From Thermus brockianus (GTDB taxonomy: Bacteria > Deinococcota > Deinococci > Deinococcales > Thermaceae), in contig NZ_CP016312.1 of NCBI RefSeq assembly GCF_001880325.1, forward strand, positions 372,001 through 436,000: DNA of 64,000 nt. The letters run 5' to 3'. Both the position numbers and the translations under genes were made by a program. Numbering within the stretch: the stretch's first letter is position 1; each line of letters opens with the position of its first letter. A model generated the notes under the pieces. The model saw nothing but the letters and a program-made list of their open reading frames with translations. It was not told the DNA's origin and searched no databases. Shown here one piece after another: positions 26,895 through 36,808 of this stretch.

Positions 26895-29800
26895 TTACCA
26901 CTCCGGGGGCTTCTCCAGCTTGCGCACGAAGACCCAGGTGTCCCGGTTTACCCCCACAGGCCCCCAGTAGTTGAAGGCATAGGTGAACTGAGCGTAGCCG
27001 CCCGACATCAGCACGGGCTTGAGGCGGGCGCGGGTGATGGAGTTGTTCATCCCCGCCCGTTGGCCCCTCAGCGGGCTCTTGGGAATGCCCACCGTGCGCT
27101 CCGTGGCGTGGTAGACGAAGACCGTGCCCCGGGGAATGCGGGCGGAAACGATGGCCCGCTGGACGAAAACGCCGTTGTCGTTGAAAAGCTCCACCCAGTC
27201 GTTGTCCTGGATGCCGAGCTCGGCAGCGTCCTTATCGTTGAGCCAGATGGGGTAACCGCCCCGGGAAAGCGTCATCATGCGGTGGTTCTCGGAATAGGTG
27301 GAGTGGATGGACCACTTGCCGTGGGGGGTGATGTAGTTCATGAGCTTGCCTTGAGCCTCTTTGGCGCTTCTTTCCGTTTCCTGGAGCATGTGAACCTCGG
27401 GGCGAGGCTTGTAGGTGGGCAGGTGTTCGCCCCAGGCCAGGTAGTTGGGGTGGTCCAGGTAGAAGTGCTGCCGCCCCGTGAGGGTGCGCCAAGGCACCAT
27501 CCGTTCCACGTTCAGCGTGTAGGGGCTATAGGCCCGGCCGTGGTTGAGGATGGCGCTCCAGGTGGGCGTGGTGAGCTGGCGCCGGGGCTGGGCCACGAGG
27601 TCCTTGAAGGAGATGCGCACGTGGCGGTTGCCCTCCGCCAGATCGGTGAGCCTCACCCCGGTCTTCTTCTCTTCGTCCAAGAAAGCGCGGTAGGCGAGCT
27701 CGCCGTTGGAAACGGGGTCCAGGAAGAGGATGGCCTCCGCCACCTGGCGGGGCTCCTCGAGGCTGGGCCGCTTCTCCCCTTGGTAAAGCCGGGGTTGGCG
27801 CTCGGCAAGCTCCTTGTAGAAGTCCTCCACGGGGATGGAAAGCCCGTGCATCCCCACCCCGTTCTTCTCCACGGCAGGACCGAGGGTCACCATCTTCTCG
27901 TAGAGCTGGGTGTAGTCGCGCTCCACCACCCGGAACTTGGGCATGGTTTTCCCGGGGATGGGTTCCACCTCACCCCGCTTCCAGTCCCGGTCCTCAGGCT
28001 GGGCCAGCTCGTCGGGGGTGTCGTGCTGCAAGGGGATCATGACGATGTCCTTTACGGGCTTGGGCAGGTGGACCTTGGACAACTCGGAGACCTTTTTGGC
28101 GATGGCCTTGAAAATCTCCCAGTCGGGCTTGGACTCCCAGGAAGGGGGCACGGCGGCCTGCAGGGGGTTGATGAAGGTATGGAGGTCGGTGGTGTTCAGG
28201 TCGTCCTTCTCGTACCAGGTGGCGGCGGGGAGAACGAGATCGGAATAAAGGGCGCTGGTGTCCATGCGGAAGTTGAGGTCCACCACCAGGTCCAGCTTTC
28301 CCTCGGGGGCAGGTTTGCGGTACACCACCTCCGCCACGTGCCCTTCCGCCACCTCCTCGGCGATGGCGTTGGTGTGGGTACCTAGGTAGTGTTTCAGGAA
28401 GAACTCGTGCCCCTTGGCGCTGGTGCCGATGGCGTTCCCCCGCCAGATGAACCAGACCCTCGGCCAGTTCTCCGGGGCATCCGGGTCTTCCACGGCGAAC
28501 TTAAGCTCACCCCGCTTCAGGGCTTCCACCACGTACTGGACCACCTCCGCCTCGGTTTTGGCCCCTTTGGCCTCCGCCTCCTTCACCACCTCCAAGGGGT
28601 TCTTGTTGAACTGCGGGAAGAAGGGAAGCCACCCCTTGCGCACGGCCCGCACCTGGTGGTCTACGGTGTGGTCGGCAAGCCCTTGGGCCGTCTTGTCGTA
28701 GGCGGAGAAGCCCCGTTCGTAGCGCCACTGGTCCGAGTGGACGTAGTGGAAGCTCGGCGTGTTCTGTTGCCGAGGGGGGTAACCCCAGTCGGTGGCGAAG
28801 GCGATGGGGCCCCAGCTGGCCTGGTTGGCGAGCTTCTCCTGACCCACGTAGTGGGCGAGGCCGCCCCCGTTCACGCCCACGCTCCCCGTGAGCATGAGGG
28901 CCACGATCCCAGCGCGGTACATGAGGTTGTTGTGGTACCAATGGTTGATGCCCGCGCCGATGATGATGAGGTTCTTCCCCTGGGTCTTGAGGCCATTTTC
29001 CCCCCAGGCCCGGGCGTACCGGAGGAGGGTTTCCCGGTGGATCCCCGTCCATTTCTCCTGCCAAGCCGGGGTGTAGGGCAGGTCGTCCTCGTAGCTTTGC
29101 GGGTAGTCCCCGGGCAAACCCCGGCCCACCCCGAACTGGGCCATGAGCAGGTCAAAGACCGTGGCCACCGCCACCTTTTCCCCTTCCTTGGTGGTGAGGT
29201 ACTTTACGGGAACCCCGCGCTTGAGCTTGCGGTCAGAGGCGAAATCGTCCAGCTCCACCAGGACCACCGCATCCTCCACCCCCAGGAGGCTCAAGCGGGG
29301 GTTAAGGGGTTCGCCGGTTTTGGGGTCTTCCAGCTTCAGGTTCCACTGGCCTTTTTCCTTCTGCCAGCGAAAACCCAAGGTCCCACCGGGCATCCGGGCA
29401 CCCTTGGCCTCGTCATAGACGAGAAGCTTGAAGTCGCCGTTTTCCTCCTCGGCGTAGGCCGAAAGGCGGTTCGCCCGGAGGTAGCGCCCGGGGCGGCCGT
29501 CCTTGATCTCCACCAGGAAGGGGCTATCCGTGTAGCGCTTTAGGTAGTCTTGGAAGTAGGGCACCTCCTTATCGGCGTAGAACTCCTTTAGAAGGACGTG
29601 GTTCACCGCCATCCAGAAGGCACCGTCCTGACCGGGGTTTATGGGAATCCACCAGTCGGCGTACTTGGAAACCTGGGAGAAGTCGGGGCTGAAAACGGTG
29701 AGCTTAGCCCCGGCGTGCCGCACCTCAGCGATGAAGTGGGTGTCCGGGGTACGGGTCATGTTGAGGTTGGAGCCCATGACGGCGATGAAGCGGGCGTTAT

Positions 29801-30485
29801 ACCAGTCGGCGGACTCGTGGACGTCCGTCTGCTCCCCCCAGATCTCCGGCGAGGCGTTGGGCAGGTCGCAGTACCAGTCGTAAAAGCTCATGGGTACGCC
29901 GCCCAAAAGGGAGAGGAAACGGCTTCCGGCGGCGTAGGAAATCTGGCTCATGGCGGGGATGGGGGAAAACCCGATGACCCGGTCAGGCCCGTAACGCTTC
30001 ACCGTGGAAACCACTGCGGCGGCGATGAGTTCCAGCGCCTCGTCCCAGGTCACCCGGCGGAAACCCCCCTTGCCCCTCGCCTTTTGGTAGCGCTTGCGCC
30101 GGTGGGGGTCGTTCTGGATGGCTTCCCAGGCAGCCACGGGGTCTGGGTGCTTGGCCTTAGCCTCCCGCCAGAGGTCCAAAAGGGCCCCGCGGGCGTAGGG
30201 GTACTTCACCCGGATAGGGCTGTACTGGTACCAGCTAAAGCTGATGCCCCGCTGGCACCCCCGGGGCTCGTAGGGGGGGAGGCCCGCCTCGAGGCTCGGG
30301 TAGTCCGTGGCCTGGAGTTCCCAGGTGACGATGCCGTCCTTGACGAAAACTTCCCAGGAGCAAGAGCCGGTGCAGTTCACCCCATGGGTGGTGCGCACCC
30401 TTTTGTCGTGCTGGAAGCGGTTGCGGTAAAACTCCTCCCACTTCCTTTCCGCCGGGTTTTCCACTTCCTTAATCCAGTCTTTCAT
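26895..30485 (-). CDS. narG: Respiratory nitrate reductase alpha subunit
   Basis: A 1196-residue molybdopterin enzyme that reduces nitrate to nitrite. The N-terminal FS0 cluster ligands His34, Cys38, Cys42 and Cys77 have the same spacing as in E. coli NarG. The Asp that binds molybdenum is in the [18 protein letters not shown] block near residue 215. There is no twin-arginine signal, so this is the cytoplasm-facing membrane type. I chose the ATG at 30485 because AGGAGGTG precedes it; a GTG two codons earlier overlaps the narC stop. It is the second gene of the nar operon. Confidence 0.96.
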   Translation of the reverse strand: MKDWIKEVENPAERKWEEFYRNRFQHDKRVRTTHGVNCTGSCSWEVFVKDGIVTWELQATDYPSLEAGLPPYEPRGCQRGISFSWYQYSPIRVKYPYARGALLDLWREAKAKHPDPVAAWEAIQNDPHRRKRYQKARGKGGFRRVTWDEALELIAAAVVSTVKRYGPDRVIGFSPIPAMSQISYAAGSRFLSLLGGVPMSFYDWYCDLPNASPEIWGEQTDVHESADWYNARFIAVMGSNLNMTRTPDTHFIAEVRHAGAKLTVFSPDFSQVSKYADWWIPINPGQDGAFWMAVNHVLLKEFYADKEVPYFQDYLKRYTDSPFLVEIKDGRPGRYLRANRLSAYAEEENGDFKLLVYDEAKGARMPGGTLGFRWQKEKGQWNLKLEDPKTGEPLNPRLSLLGVEDAVVLVELDDFASDRKLKRGVPVKYLTTKEGEKVAVATVFDLLMAQFGVGRGLPGDYPQSYEDDLPYTPAWQEKWTGIHRETLLRYARAWGENGLKTQGKNLIIIGAGINHWYHNNLMYRAGIVALMLTGSVGVNGGGLAHYVGQEKLANQASWGPIAFATDWGYPPRQQNTPSFHYVHSDQWRYERGFSAYDKTAQGLADHTVDHQVRAVRKGWLPFFPQFNKNPLEVVKEAEAKGAKTEAEVVQYVVEALKRGELKFAVEDPDAPENWPRVWFIWRGNAIGTSAKGHEFFLKHYLGTHTNAIAEEVAEGHVAEVVYRKPAPEGKLDLVVDLNFRMDTSALYSDLVLPAATWYEKDDLNTTDLHTFINPLQAAVPPSWESKPDWEIFKAIAKKVSELSKVHLPKPVKDIVMIPLQHDTPDELAQPEDRDWKRGEVEPIPGKTMPKFRVVERDYTQLYEKMVTLGPAVEKNGVGMHGLSIPVEDFYKELAERQPRLYQGEKRPSLEEPRQVAEAILFLDPVSNGELAYRAFLDEEKKTGVRLTDLAEGNRHVRISFKDLVAQPRRQLTTPTWSAILNHGRAYSPYTLNVERMVPWRTLTGRQHFYLDHPNYLAWGEHLPTYKPRPEVHMLQETERSAKEAQGKLMNYITPHGKWSIHSTYSENHRMMTLSRGGYPIWLNDKDAAELGIQDNDWVELFNDNGVFVQRAIVSARIPRGTVFVYHATERTVGIPKSPLRGQRAGMNNSITRARLKPVLMSGGYAQFTYAFNYWGPVGVNRDTWVFVRKLEKPPEW

Positions 30486-30487
30486 GC

Positions 30488-31276
30488 TCACCTCCTAAGC
30501 TGGCTCCGGATGCGCTCCGCCAAGCTCTTGGGGCGGAGCTGCCAAACCGCCGCCTGGTAGATCAGAAGAAGCCCCAAAAGAAACACCCCGGCCACCAAGA
30601 AGCGGCCCAGGTACAGGGAAGATGGCCTGGGGGTTTCCTGCGAAACCTGCACCAAGAACGCAGCCAAAGCGGCGGCCTCAGCCTCGGTGAGGGGCTTGCC
30701 CTTATACGCCTCCCGCATCACCGGAAAGGCGGGGTTGGTGAGCAAGGCAGTAAGCCCCGCCTCCCCTCCCAGCCGCTTGGCGGCGTCCGTGAGGTCCTTG
30801 CCCAGGGAACCACCCCCCAGGAACCCCAACCCGGCCACGGTGTGGCAGGCCTGGCAGGGAGCGCCGCCGTTTTGCAAGGGCCTTTGGCCCAGGTATAGGG
30901 CCCGGCCCAAGGCGGGGTCCCCTTGGGTCGCCACCGGCGCTGGTCCCTGGGGCTCGGCTCCGGAAAGCCCCTTCAGGTACTGGGCGATGGCCCGGGCCTG
31001 GGCCTCGGAAACCTGCGGCATGGGAGGCATGACCCCGTTGTAGGTGACGCCCCCCACCTCCAAGGGCCCGGAAAGCCCTTGGCGCACCACCTGGACCACG
31101 TGGGTTTCGTCCAAGGCCCTGGGGTTCCCGGCCAAAGGCGGGATAGCCCCGGGAATGCCCTGGGCCTCGGCCCCGTGGCAACCGGCGCAGAACTGGCCGT
31201 AAAGGGCCTTCCCCTCCTGGGCCAAGGTAGGGGCCAGGAGGAAGGCCAGGACCAGGGGATAGAGCCTTCGCTTCAT
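30488..31276 (-). CDS. narC: NarC, dihaem cytochrome c of the nitrate reductase operon
   Basis: A 262-residue exported cytochrome. A signal peptide (residues 1-20) is followed by two haem c sites, CAGCH (Cys30, Cys33, His34) and CQACH (Cys141, Cys144, His145), and a C-terminal membrane anchor near 232-252. In Thermus nar operons NarC is the first gene and is needed for active nitrate reductase and electron supply. The ATG at 31276 follows GGAGGTGAGG. The stop overlaps the narG start region. The upstream region shares a palindrome with nirK. Confidence 0.92.
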   Translation of the reverse strand: MKRRLYPLVLAFLLAPTLAQEGKALYGQFCAGCHGAEAQGIPGAIPPLAGNPRALDETHVVQVVRQGLSGPLEVGGVTYNGVMPPMPQVSEAQARAIAQYLKGLSGAEPQGPAPVATQGDPALGRALYLGQRPLQNGGAPCQACHTVAGLGFLGGGSLGKDLTDAAKRLGGEAGLTALLTNPAFPVMREAYKGKPLTEAEAAALAAFLVQVSQETPRPSSLYLGRFLVAGVFLLGLLLIYQAAVWQLRPKSLAERIRSQLRR

Positions 31277-31332
31277 CCTCACCTCCGGCCCTTAGTGTGG
31301 GGACACCACCTCACAGACACTGGCCCGGCCCG

Positions 31333-31344
31333 GGACATCTGTCC
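31333..31344. promoter_or_regulatory. Palindrome between narC and dnrS, shared with nirK
   Basis: GGACA-TC-TGTCC (31333-31344). The minus-strand 12-mer GACAGATGTCCC is repeated exactly at 40502-40513 upstream of nirK. The NGAC-N4-GTCN spacing is that of CRP/FNR sites. The centre (31338.5) is 33.5 bp before the dnrS ATG and 62.5 bp before the narC ATG. It may control both directions. Confidence 0.6.
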
Positions 31345-31371
31345 TAAGAGAAGAGGCCTACCCTGAAGGCG

Positions 31372-33168
31372 ATGCGGCCCTTAGCCCGGCTCAGGCTTAC
31401 CGCCGAAGGGTTGGCCGAGGTCCTGGAGGCGGACCCCTCCTTGGGCCTGGAAGGCCGAGGCCCCTGCGCAGAGCTGGTGCAGGGGCAAGACCCCTTTGGC
31501 CGCCCCTTGTGCTCCCGTTGCCCGGTGCAGCGGGAGCTGAAGCGGGGCGCTTACCGGGCCAGCACCCCCCTTCTCCTCAAGGGAAAGCGGCTTCGCTGCC
31601 AGGGCTACCGGGAAAATGGAGGGTACCTGGTGGAGCTCTACCCCGAACGGGCTGAACCCCCGGATCTGCTTTTGGAGCTTTCCCGGCTCACCCGGCACCT
31701 CCTGCGCCACCCAGAAGCCTTCCCCGACGCCTTGGAAAGCTTCCTGGGCGTCTTGCGCCAGGGGTTGGGCATGGACGCCGCCGAGCTCTTCCTCGCCGAC
31801 CCCGAGGGACACCACCTGATCCTCACCGCTTATGAGGGGCTACACCGGGAAGCGTTTTTGGAAAAGCCCTGGTTTCACCTGGGCGAGGGCTACCCGGGCA
31901 TCGTGGCCCTCCATCGGGAACCCCTCTTCACCCACGCCCTACAGCAAGACCCCCGGTACCTCCGGCAAAAGGTGAAACAGCTAGGATACCAGACCTACAT
32001 CTGCTACCCCCTGGAGCTTCCCCACGGCCTCATCGGCGTGCTCAACCTGGCGGCGCGTAACCCCGAATTGGACCACCAGGAGGCCCTCGAGGCCCTTTCC
32101 CGCATCGCTCCCCTCTTCGCCAGCACCCTCTACACCCTCCTCACCCGCCTGGGCGAGGTGGGGCTTTTGGCCCTAGGGGAACGCCTCTACCGGGGGGAGG
32201 TTGCCGAGGCCCGGCACACCTTCCTCCAGGCGCTCAAACGGCTCACCCAGGCCACCGGGGTAAGGCTGGTGACTCCCGGCGGCGAGCGGATGGAGCTGGG
32301 GCTTGTCCCCCCGTGCGCCATGCGGAACTGCCCCGCTTGGCGGGGGGAGGTGGTGGGCCTGAAAAACGGTCTTCCCGACTGCCCCGAAGCGGAAGGGAGG
32401 CCCAGGATCTGCCTGCCCCTTTGGGCCAAGGGGCAGGTGGTGGCCGTGGGCACCTTGTTCCACGCCCGCCCGCCCAAGCCTCCCACCGGCCCCGCCGCCC
32501 CCGCACTGTGGTTTTCCCGGCTCGCCACCCCCCTCCTCTTTCCCCACAACGAGGCGCAGGAGCTGGACCTCGAGGTTTACGCCTTGGGAGGCTTCCGCCT
32601 CCGCTTCCGGGGCAAGGAGCTCTCCCCCAAGGACTTTGGCCGCAGCGGGGCTTACCGCCTCTTCAAGTTCTTCTTGGCCAACAAGGACCGGGCCCTCTAC
32701 ACAGATGACCTGGCCGAAGCCTTCTTTCCCGAGCTGGAACCCGAGCGGGCCCGGCAGGAGGTTTACGCCCTCGTTTACCATCTGCGCAAGACCCTACCCG
32801 GCATCGTGGAGCGGGAAGGGGAGTATTACCGTCTACACCTCCCGGAGCGGCGCTTCCTGGACTTTGAGCGCTTTGAGGAGCTCATGCGCAAAGCGGACCT
32901 GGAGGAGGGGCTTTCCGCCTTCAAAACCCTGCGCCAGGCCCTGGAGCTTTATAAAGGCCCCCTGTTCGGCGACGACCCCTACGGGGAGTGGGCGGAGGCG
33001 GAACGGACCTACCTCCAAGAAAGGGCCCTTTCCGGCCTGCTGCGCCTAGGGGACCTGGCCGAGGCCCTGGGTTACAAGGAGGTGGCCAAGGAAGCTTACG
33101 CCCGCGCCTTAAAGCTGGAACCCTTCCTCCAGGAAGCCAAAAGGCGCCTCGAGGCCCTGAAGGGGTGA
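31372..33168 (+). CDS. dnrS: DnrS-like regulator (GAF sensor + BTAD winged helix)
   Basis: A 598-residue cytoplasmic regulator. The N-terminal part is Cys-rich (Cys32, Cys47, Cys50, Cys76), followed by a GAF-like domain (about 100-260), a second Cys-rich stretch (about 314, 320, 336, 346), and a C-terminal winged helix plus bacterial transcriptional activation domain of the SARP/BTAD type (about 395-598). This architecture, the position divergent from narC and the CRP-like gene 4 nt downstream identify the dnrS-dnrT pair of Thermus nitrate-respiration islands, needed for anaerobic nar expression. The Cys groups could hold an Fe-S cluster or sense O2. It is leaderless: TACCCT (31359-31364), 7 nt, ATG. 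Confidence 0.85.
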   Translation: MRPLARLRLTAEGLAEVLEADPSLGLEGRGPCAELVQGQDPFGRPLCSRCPVQRELKRGAYRASTPLLLKGKRLRCQGYRENGGYLVELYPERAEPPDLLLELSRLTRHLLRHPEAFPDALESFLGVLRQGLGMDAAELFLADPEGHHLILTAYEGLHREAFLEKPWFHLGEGYPGIVALHREPLFTHALQQDPRYLRQKVKQLGYQTYICYPLELPHGLIGVLNLAARNPELDHQEALEALSRIAPLFASTLYTLLTRLGEVGLLALGERLYRGEVAEARHTFLQALKRLTQATGVRLVTPGGERMELGLVPPCAMRNCPAWRGEVVGLKNGLPDCPEAEGRPRICLPLWAKGQVVAVGTLFHARPPKPPTGPAAPALWFSRLATPLLFPHNEAQELDLEVYALGGFRLRFRGKELSPKDFGRSGAYRLFKFFLANKDRALYTDDLAEAFFPELEPERARQEVYALVYHLRKTLPGIVEREGEYYRLHLPERRFLDFERFEELMRKADLEEGLSAFKTLRQALELYKGPLFGDDPYGEWAEAERTYLQERALSGLLRLGDLAEALGYKEVAKEAYARALKLEPFLQEAKRRLEALKG

Positions 33169-33171
33169 AGC

Positions 33172-33825
33172 ATGGACCTCTCCCAAGTACCCCTCTTCCG
33201 CGAGCTGGACCCCAAGGACCTGGAAGCCCTGGCCCGGGAGGCTAGGCCCCGCCCCTTGCAAAAGGGCGAGGTGCTCTTTCTGGAGGGGGAGCCCGTCCGG
33301 GCCCTCTTTGTGGTGCAAAAGGGGCTCATCAAGGTCTACAAGCTAGACCCCGAGGGCAGGAAGCAGGTGGTCCTCCACGTGGAGGGGCCAGGCCGGGTCC
33401 TGGCCGAGGTGGCCCTTTTCCTGGAACGGCCCACCTACCCTGCCAGCGCCGAGGCTCTGGAGGAAAGCCAGGTCCTGGCCATTCCCAAGGAAGTCTTCTT
33501 CCGCCTGGTGGAGGAAAGACCCCCCCTGGCCCGGGCCCTGATCCGCTACCTGGCCCGCCGGCAAGGCCAGCTCCTCCACCTCCTGGACCGCCTGGTCTTC
33601 CACGAGGTGCGGGAGAGGCTCTGCGAGTTTTTGCTGGAAGAGTTGCGGGCAAAGGGACAGGGCTTCCCCTTACCCACCAACCCCGAGCTCGCCGCCCTTT
33701 TGGGCACCGTGCCCGAAGCGGTTTCCCGCAACCTGGGGGAGCTTTACCGGCGGGGGCTAATCCGCCTTTCCGGCCGGAAGGTGGAAATCCCTAACCCCAT
33801 GGCGCTAGAGGAGGAGATCTTGTGA
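33172..33825 (+). CDS. dnrT: DnrT-like CRP/FNR-family regulator
   Basis: A 217-residue transcription factor with a cyclic-nucleotide-binding-like beta domain (residues 1-120), a dimer helix and a C-terminal helix-turn-helix. The recognition helix reads VPEAVSRNL, the E-x2-SR signature of FNR/DNR proteins that read TTGA half-sites, so it could bind the TGAC-N4-GTCA sites found at five promoters in this window. It has a single Cys, so it carries no Fe-S cluster of FNR type. It is co-transcribed with dnrS. In Thermus, DnrT activates nar, nir and nor promoters. Confidence 0.87.
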   Translation: MDLSQVPLFRELDPKDLEALAREARPRPLQKGEVLFLEGEPVRALFVVQKGLIKVYKLDPEGRKQVVLHVEGPGRVLAEVALFLERPTYPASAEALEESQVLAIPKEVFFRLVEERPPLARALIRYLARRQGQLLHLLDRLVFHEVRERLCEFLLEELRAKGQGFPLPTNPELAALLGTVPEAVSRNLGELYRRGLIRLSGRKVEIPNPMALEEEIL

Positions 33826-33826
33826 G

Positions 33827-33897
33827 AGCGATTATCGCTTTTAACCTAGGAAATCCGAGCAAAATACTTGACTTTTGCCCCGAACCTACCCTAGCCT
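33827..33897 (+). promoter_or_regulatory. feo promoter region with a palindrome
   Basis: AGCGA-TTA-TCGCT (33827-33839) lies just after the dnrT stop and is followed by TTTT, so it may be a weak terminator or an iron-regulator site. Downstream, TTGACT (33868-33873) and TAGCCT (33892-33897), spaced 18 bp, form a promoter for feoA, whose AGGAGGT ribosome binding site follows. Confidence 0.5.
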
Positions 33898-33917
33898 CAG
33901 GAGCAGGAGGTGCCCCT

Positions 33918-34145
33918 ATGTATCCCCTTTCCCAGCTTTCTCCCGGCCAACGCGCCCGCGTGCTCCAGGTGGCACCTGAGCGCCGCCGCCTCCTCGCCTT
34001 GGGTCTCCGTCCCGGGGCCCTCGTGGAGGTCCTGCTCCAGGCCCCCCTAGGCGACCCCCTGGAGGTACGGGCGGGGGAGGCCTTCTTGCTCCTGCGCAAA
34101 GAAGAGGCGCAAGCGGTGATGGTGGAGGCCTTAGAAGAAGCATGA
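33918..34145 (+). CDS. feoA: FeoA-family SH3-like protein
   Basis: A 75-residue protein of the FeoA family, a small SH3-fold partner of the ferrous iron transporter FeoB. It shows LSQLSPGQRARVLQV, then RRRLLALGLRPGALVEVL and DPLEVRAGEAFLLLRKEEA, which cover the FeoA core. The ATG at 33918 has AGGAGGT upstream; a longer frame would begin inside the promoter. It overlaps feoB by 4 nt (ATGA). Confidence 0.9.
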   Translation: MYPLSQLSPGQRARVLQVAPERRRLLALGLRPGALVEVLLQAPLGDPLEVRAGEAFLLLRKEEAQAVMVEALEEA

Positions 34146-36220
34146 GCTGCCCCCGGTGCGCACCCCAGGCTCCCTTGGCCCTAAAGGCGGAGGAAAGGTG
34201 GGCCTTGGTGGGCAACCCCAACACCGGCAAGTCCTCCCTCATCAACGCCCTGGCGGGGGCGGACCTCGAGGTGGGCAACTGGTCCGGGACCACCTTAGAG
34301 CGCCTTTCCGCCCACCTGTCCGTGGGCGAGGGCCGGGTGGAGCTTGTGGACCTGCCCGGCACCTACAGCCTCCTACCCACCTCCCCGGAGGAGGCCCTTG
34401 TCCTAAAAGAACTCCTGCAAAACCCCCCGGACCGGATCCTGAACGTCCTGGATGCGGGCAACCTGGAACGCAACCTGGTCCTCACCCTGGAGCTCATGGA
34501 ACTCGGCCTGCCCATGGCCTTGGTGGTGAACCTCCTGGACGAGGCCGAGGCCAAGGGGCTTCGGGTGGACCTGGAGGCCTTGGCCGAAGCCCTGGGCCTG
34601 CCCGTGGCCGGCGCCATAGCCGCCCGGGGCCAGGTAGAAGGGGTTTTGGAGGCGGCGCTAGGGGCCCTGGCGCCCAAGCCCCCCGTGCGCTACCCCGCCC
34701 CCCTCGAGGAGGCCTTGGCCGCCCTGGAACCGTCCTACCCCAACCGGGGGCTGGCCCTTCTCGCCCTTTTGGGGGAGGCGGTGCCGCTACCCGAACCCCT
34801 CCTTAGGGCAGCCCAGGAGGAGCGGGAAAAGCTCCTACGCAAGGGGCACGACCCCTACCTGTTGGCCTTGGAAGGACGCTACCAGAAGGCCAAGGAAGTG
34901 TACGAAAAAGCGGTCCAGCGCCACGGCACCCCTTCACCCCTCACCGAGCGCCTGGACCGCCTGGTCCTCCATCCCCTTTTGGGCCTACCCCTTTTCCTCC
35001 TGGCCCTTTTTCTCGCCTTCCGCTTCACCTTTGCCCTTTCTAGCCCCTGGGTGGACCTCATCGGCCGGGTGCAAGAGGTGCTTGCGGGATGGATTGCCGC
35101 CTCACCCCTGCCGCCCCTTCTCCGCTCCTTCTTGGCGGAGGGCGTGGTGGCGGGGGTGGGCACGGTGCTGGCCTTCACCCCGGTGCTCTTCCTCCTCTAC
35201 CTGGCCCTGGCTTTTTTGGAAACTTCCGGGTTCCTCGCCCGCATGGCCTTCGTGGCCGACCGGGTCATGCAGTGGGCGGGACTTCCCGGAAAGGCCTTCA
35301 TCCCCTTAGTCCTGGGGTTTGGCTGCAACGTGCCCGCCGTCTACGCCACCCGGGCCCTCGCCCACCCCCTAGACCGCCTGCGGGTGGCCTTGGCCCTCCC
35401 CTTTTTGGCCTGCGGGGCCCGGCTTCCCGTCTTCACCCTGTTCGCCTTCGTCTTCTTCCCGAAAAACGCCCCCCTGGTGGTGCTTGGCCTCTACCTCCTG
35501 GGGCTTCTCGTGGGGCTCGCCACCGCTTTGCTCCTTGGGCGCCTCTTCCAAGCCGGGCGGGGCGAGGGGGCCATGGAGCTTCCCCCCTACCGCTTCCCGC
35601 CTCTAAAGCTCCTCCTCCGCCTCTCCTTGGCCCGCACGGGAAGCTTCGTGCGGGGGGCCGGGGGGCCCATCCTGGTAGCCGTCCTCCTCATCTGGGCCCT
35701 CCTTCACGTGCCCTTGGGGGCAACCAGCCCCTACGCCCTTCTGGCCCAAGCGCTGACCCCCCTGTTTGACCCCCTGGGCGTGGGGGACTGGCGGCTCGTG
35801 GGGGCCCTCATCCCGGGCTTCGTGGCCAAGGAGGTGGTGGTGGGGGCCTTGGGGGTGAGCTTCCTGGGCGAAGCGGGCCTGGCCCCCTTGGGCCTCCTCG
35901 AGGGCCTGCGCACCCTAGGCGAAGCCTTCGGCCACGCCCTGGCGGGCACCCTGCAAGGCCTCCTTTCCCTGGTCGCCCCCGTGAGCTTTTCCTTGGCCCT
36001 CGAGCCCACCCCCTTGCAGGCCGTCCTGAAGGACGCCGTGGACCCCATGGGGGCCCTGGCCTACCTGGTCTTCGTCCTCCTCTACACCCCCTGCGTGGCC
36101 ACCCTGGCCGCCTTGCGCCAGGTGGTGGGGACGCGCTGGGCCGCCTCGTCCGTGGCTTACCAGCTCCTCTTGGCCTACGCTCTGGCCTTCCTCGCCGGAC
36201 ACCTCCCCCTTAAGCCATGA
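34142..36220 (+). CDS. feoB: Ferrous iron transporter FeoB
   Basis: A 692-residue protein with an N-terminal GTPase domain (G1 GNPNTGKSS at 25-32, G3 DLPGTYSL at 70-77, G4-like VVNLLDEAE near 120) followed by a membrane domain of about eight helices with the two gate-like Gly-rich repeats (LGFGCNVPAVYATR and VGALGVSFLG). The N-terminus carries a CPRC pair. It imports Fe(II), which is the available form under the anaerobic conditions that induce denitrification and is needed for haem and Fe-S proteins. It overlaps feoA and feoC by 4 nt on each side. Confidence 0.95.
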   Translation: MSCPRCAPQAPLALKAEERWALVGNPNTGKSSLINALAGADLEVGNWSGTTLERLSAHLSVGEGRVELVDLPGTYSLLPTSPEEALVLKELLQNPPDRILNVLDAGNLERNLVLTLELMELGLPMALVVNLLDEAEAKGLRVDLEALAEALGLPVAGAIAARGQVEGVLEAALGALAPKPPVRYPAPLEEALAALEPSYPNRGLALLALLGEAVPLPEPLLRAAQEEREKLLRKGHDPYLLALEGRYQKAKEVYEKAVQRHGTPSPLTERLDRLVLHPLLGLPLFLLALFLAFRFTFALSSPWVDLIGRVQEVLAGWIAASPLPPLLRSFLAEGVVAGVGTVLAFTPVLFLLYLALAFLETSGFLARMAFVADRVMQWAGLPGKAFIPLVLGFGCNVPAVYATRALAHPLDRLRVALALPFLACGARLPVFTLFAFVFFPKNAPLVVLGLYLLGLLVGLATALLLGRLFQAGRGEGAMELPPYRFPPLKLLLRLSLARTGSFVRGAGGPILVAVLLIWALLHVPLGATSPYALLAQALTPLFDPLGVGDWRLVGALIPGFVAKEVVVGALGVSFLGEAGLAPLGLLEGLRTLGEAFGHALAGTLQGLLSLVAPVSFSLALEPTPLQAVLKDAVDPMGALAYLVFVLLYTPCVATLAALRQVVGTRWAASSVAYQLLLAYALAFLAGHLPLKP

Positions 36221-36432
36221 CCCAGAAGGCCCTGGACCTCCTCAAAACGCCCAAGACCGCATCCCAACTGGCCCGGGAACTGGGCCTCACCCCGGAGGCG
36301 GCAAGGCTCCTCCTCCACCAGCTTGCCCGTCGGGGTTACGCCAAACCCCTCCCCTGCGGCACCGCCTGCGGGACTTGCGCCTTCCGGGGCGCGTGCCAAG
36401 AACCCGGGGAGGTCTACTGGTGGCGTACCTAA
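36217..36432 (+). CDS. feoC: FeoC-like winged-helix protein with Cys cluster
   Basis: A 71-residue protein: a winged helix (KTASQLARELGLTPEAARLL) followed by four Cys in CGTACGTCAFRGAC, which is the pattern of FeoC, proposed to bind an Fe-S cluster and regulate FeoB. It overlaps feoB (ATGA). Its stop overlaps the stop of the convergent ferredoxin gene. Confidence 0.82.
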   Translation: MTQKALDLLKTPKTASQLARELGLTPEAARLLLHQLARRGYAKPLPCGTACGTCAFRGACQEPGEVYWWRT

Positions 36433-36698
36433 CCCTGGGGTTCCAGAACGTGCACGTTGGGCAGGGTCTGGGCCCAGAGCCGGTTCTTCTCCACGTAGTC
36501 CCGCCACTTCTCGGGAACGTCCTCCTCGGGGTAGATGGCGTTCACCGGGCAGGCGGGCACACAGGCACCGCAGTCAATGCACTCGTCCGGGTGGATGTAA
36601 AGCTGCTCCCCGGCATCGTAGATGCACTCCACCGGGCAGACCTCCTGGCAGGACCGGTCCTTCACACCGATACAAGGCTCGCAGATCACGTGGGGCAT
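36429..36698 (-). CDS. 7Fe ferredoxin
   Basis: An 89-residue ferredoxin that begins MPHVICEPCIGVKD, like the known Thermus thermophilus [3Fe-4S][4Fe-4S] ferredoxin. Cys6, Cys9, Cys17, Cys21 and Cys25 form the first group and Cys40, Cys43, Cys46 and Cys50 the second. The start at 36698 has GGGAGGTGG upstream. A CRP/FNR-type palindrome is centred 55.5 bp before the ATG; with CAGAGT (36723-36718) as -10 the transcript would begin near 36712 and the site would be at -41.5. It is therefore probably a ferredoxin induced with denitrification. Confidence 0.92.
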   Translation of the reverse strand: MPHVICEPCIGVKDRSCQEVCPVECIYDAGEQLYIHPDECIDCGACVPACPVNAIYPEEDVPEKWRDYVEKNRLWAQTLPNVHVLEPQG

Positions 36699-36717
36699 AG
36701 GCCACCTCCCAAGGCGC

Positions 36718-36760
36718 ACTCTGGAGGACAGCCCCAGCACGGGTCCATGACCCAGATCAA
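36718..36760 (-). promoter_or_regulatory. Ferredoxin promoter with CRP/FNR-geometry site
   Basis: On the plus strand ATGACCCAGATCAA (36747-36760) has the TGAC-N4-NTCA spacing with one changed base. Its centre, 36753.5, is 55.5 bp from both the ferredoxin ATG (36698) and the divergent regulator ATG (36809). CAGAGT (36723-36718, minus) is the likely -10 for the ferredoxin gene, placing the site at -41.5. Confidence 0.55.
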
Positions 36761-36808
36761 GCCCCCGCATGGGCCCCTTGCTCCGGGGCCTTTGCATACG
36801 CTAAGGGT

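Noticed and set aside
26424-28385. A 653-codon open frame on the plus strand across narH-narG
   Set aside because: It is antisense to the well-supported narH and narG genes. Long shadow frames are expected in DNA with extreme third-position G/C, and its product (very rich in Gly, His, Val) has no family features.
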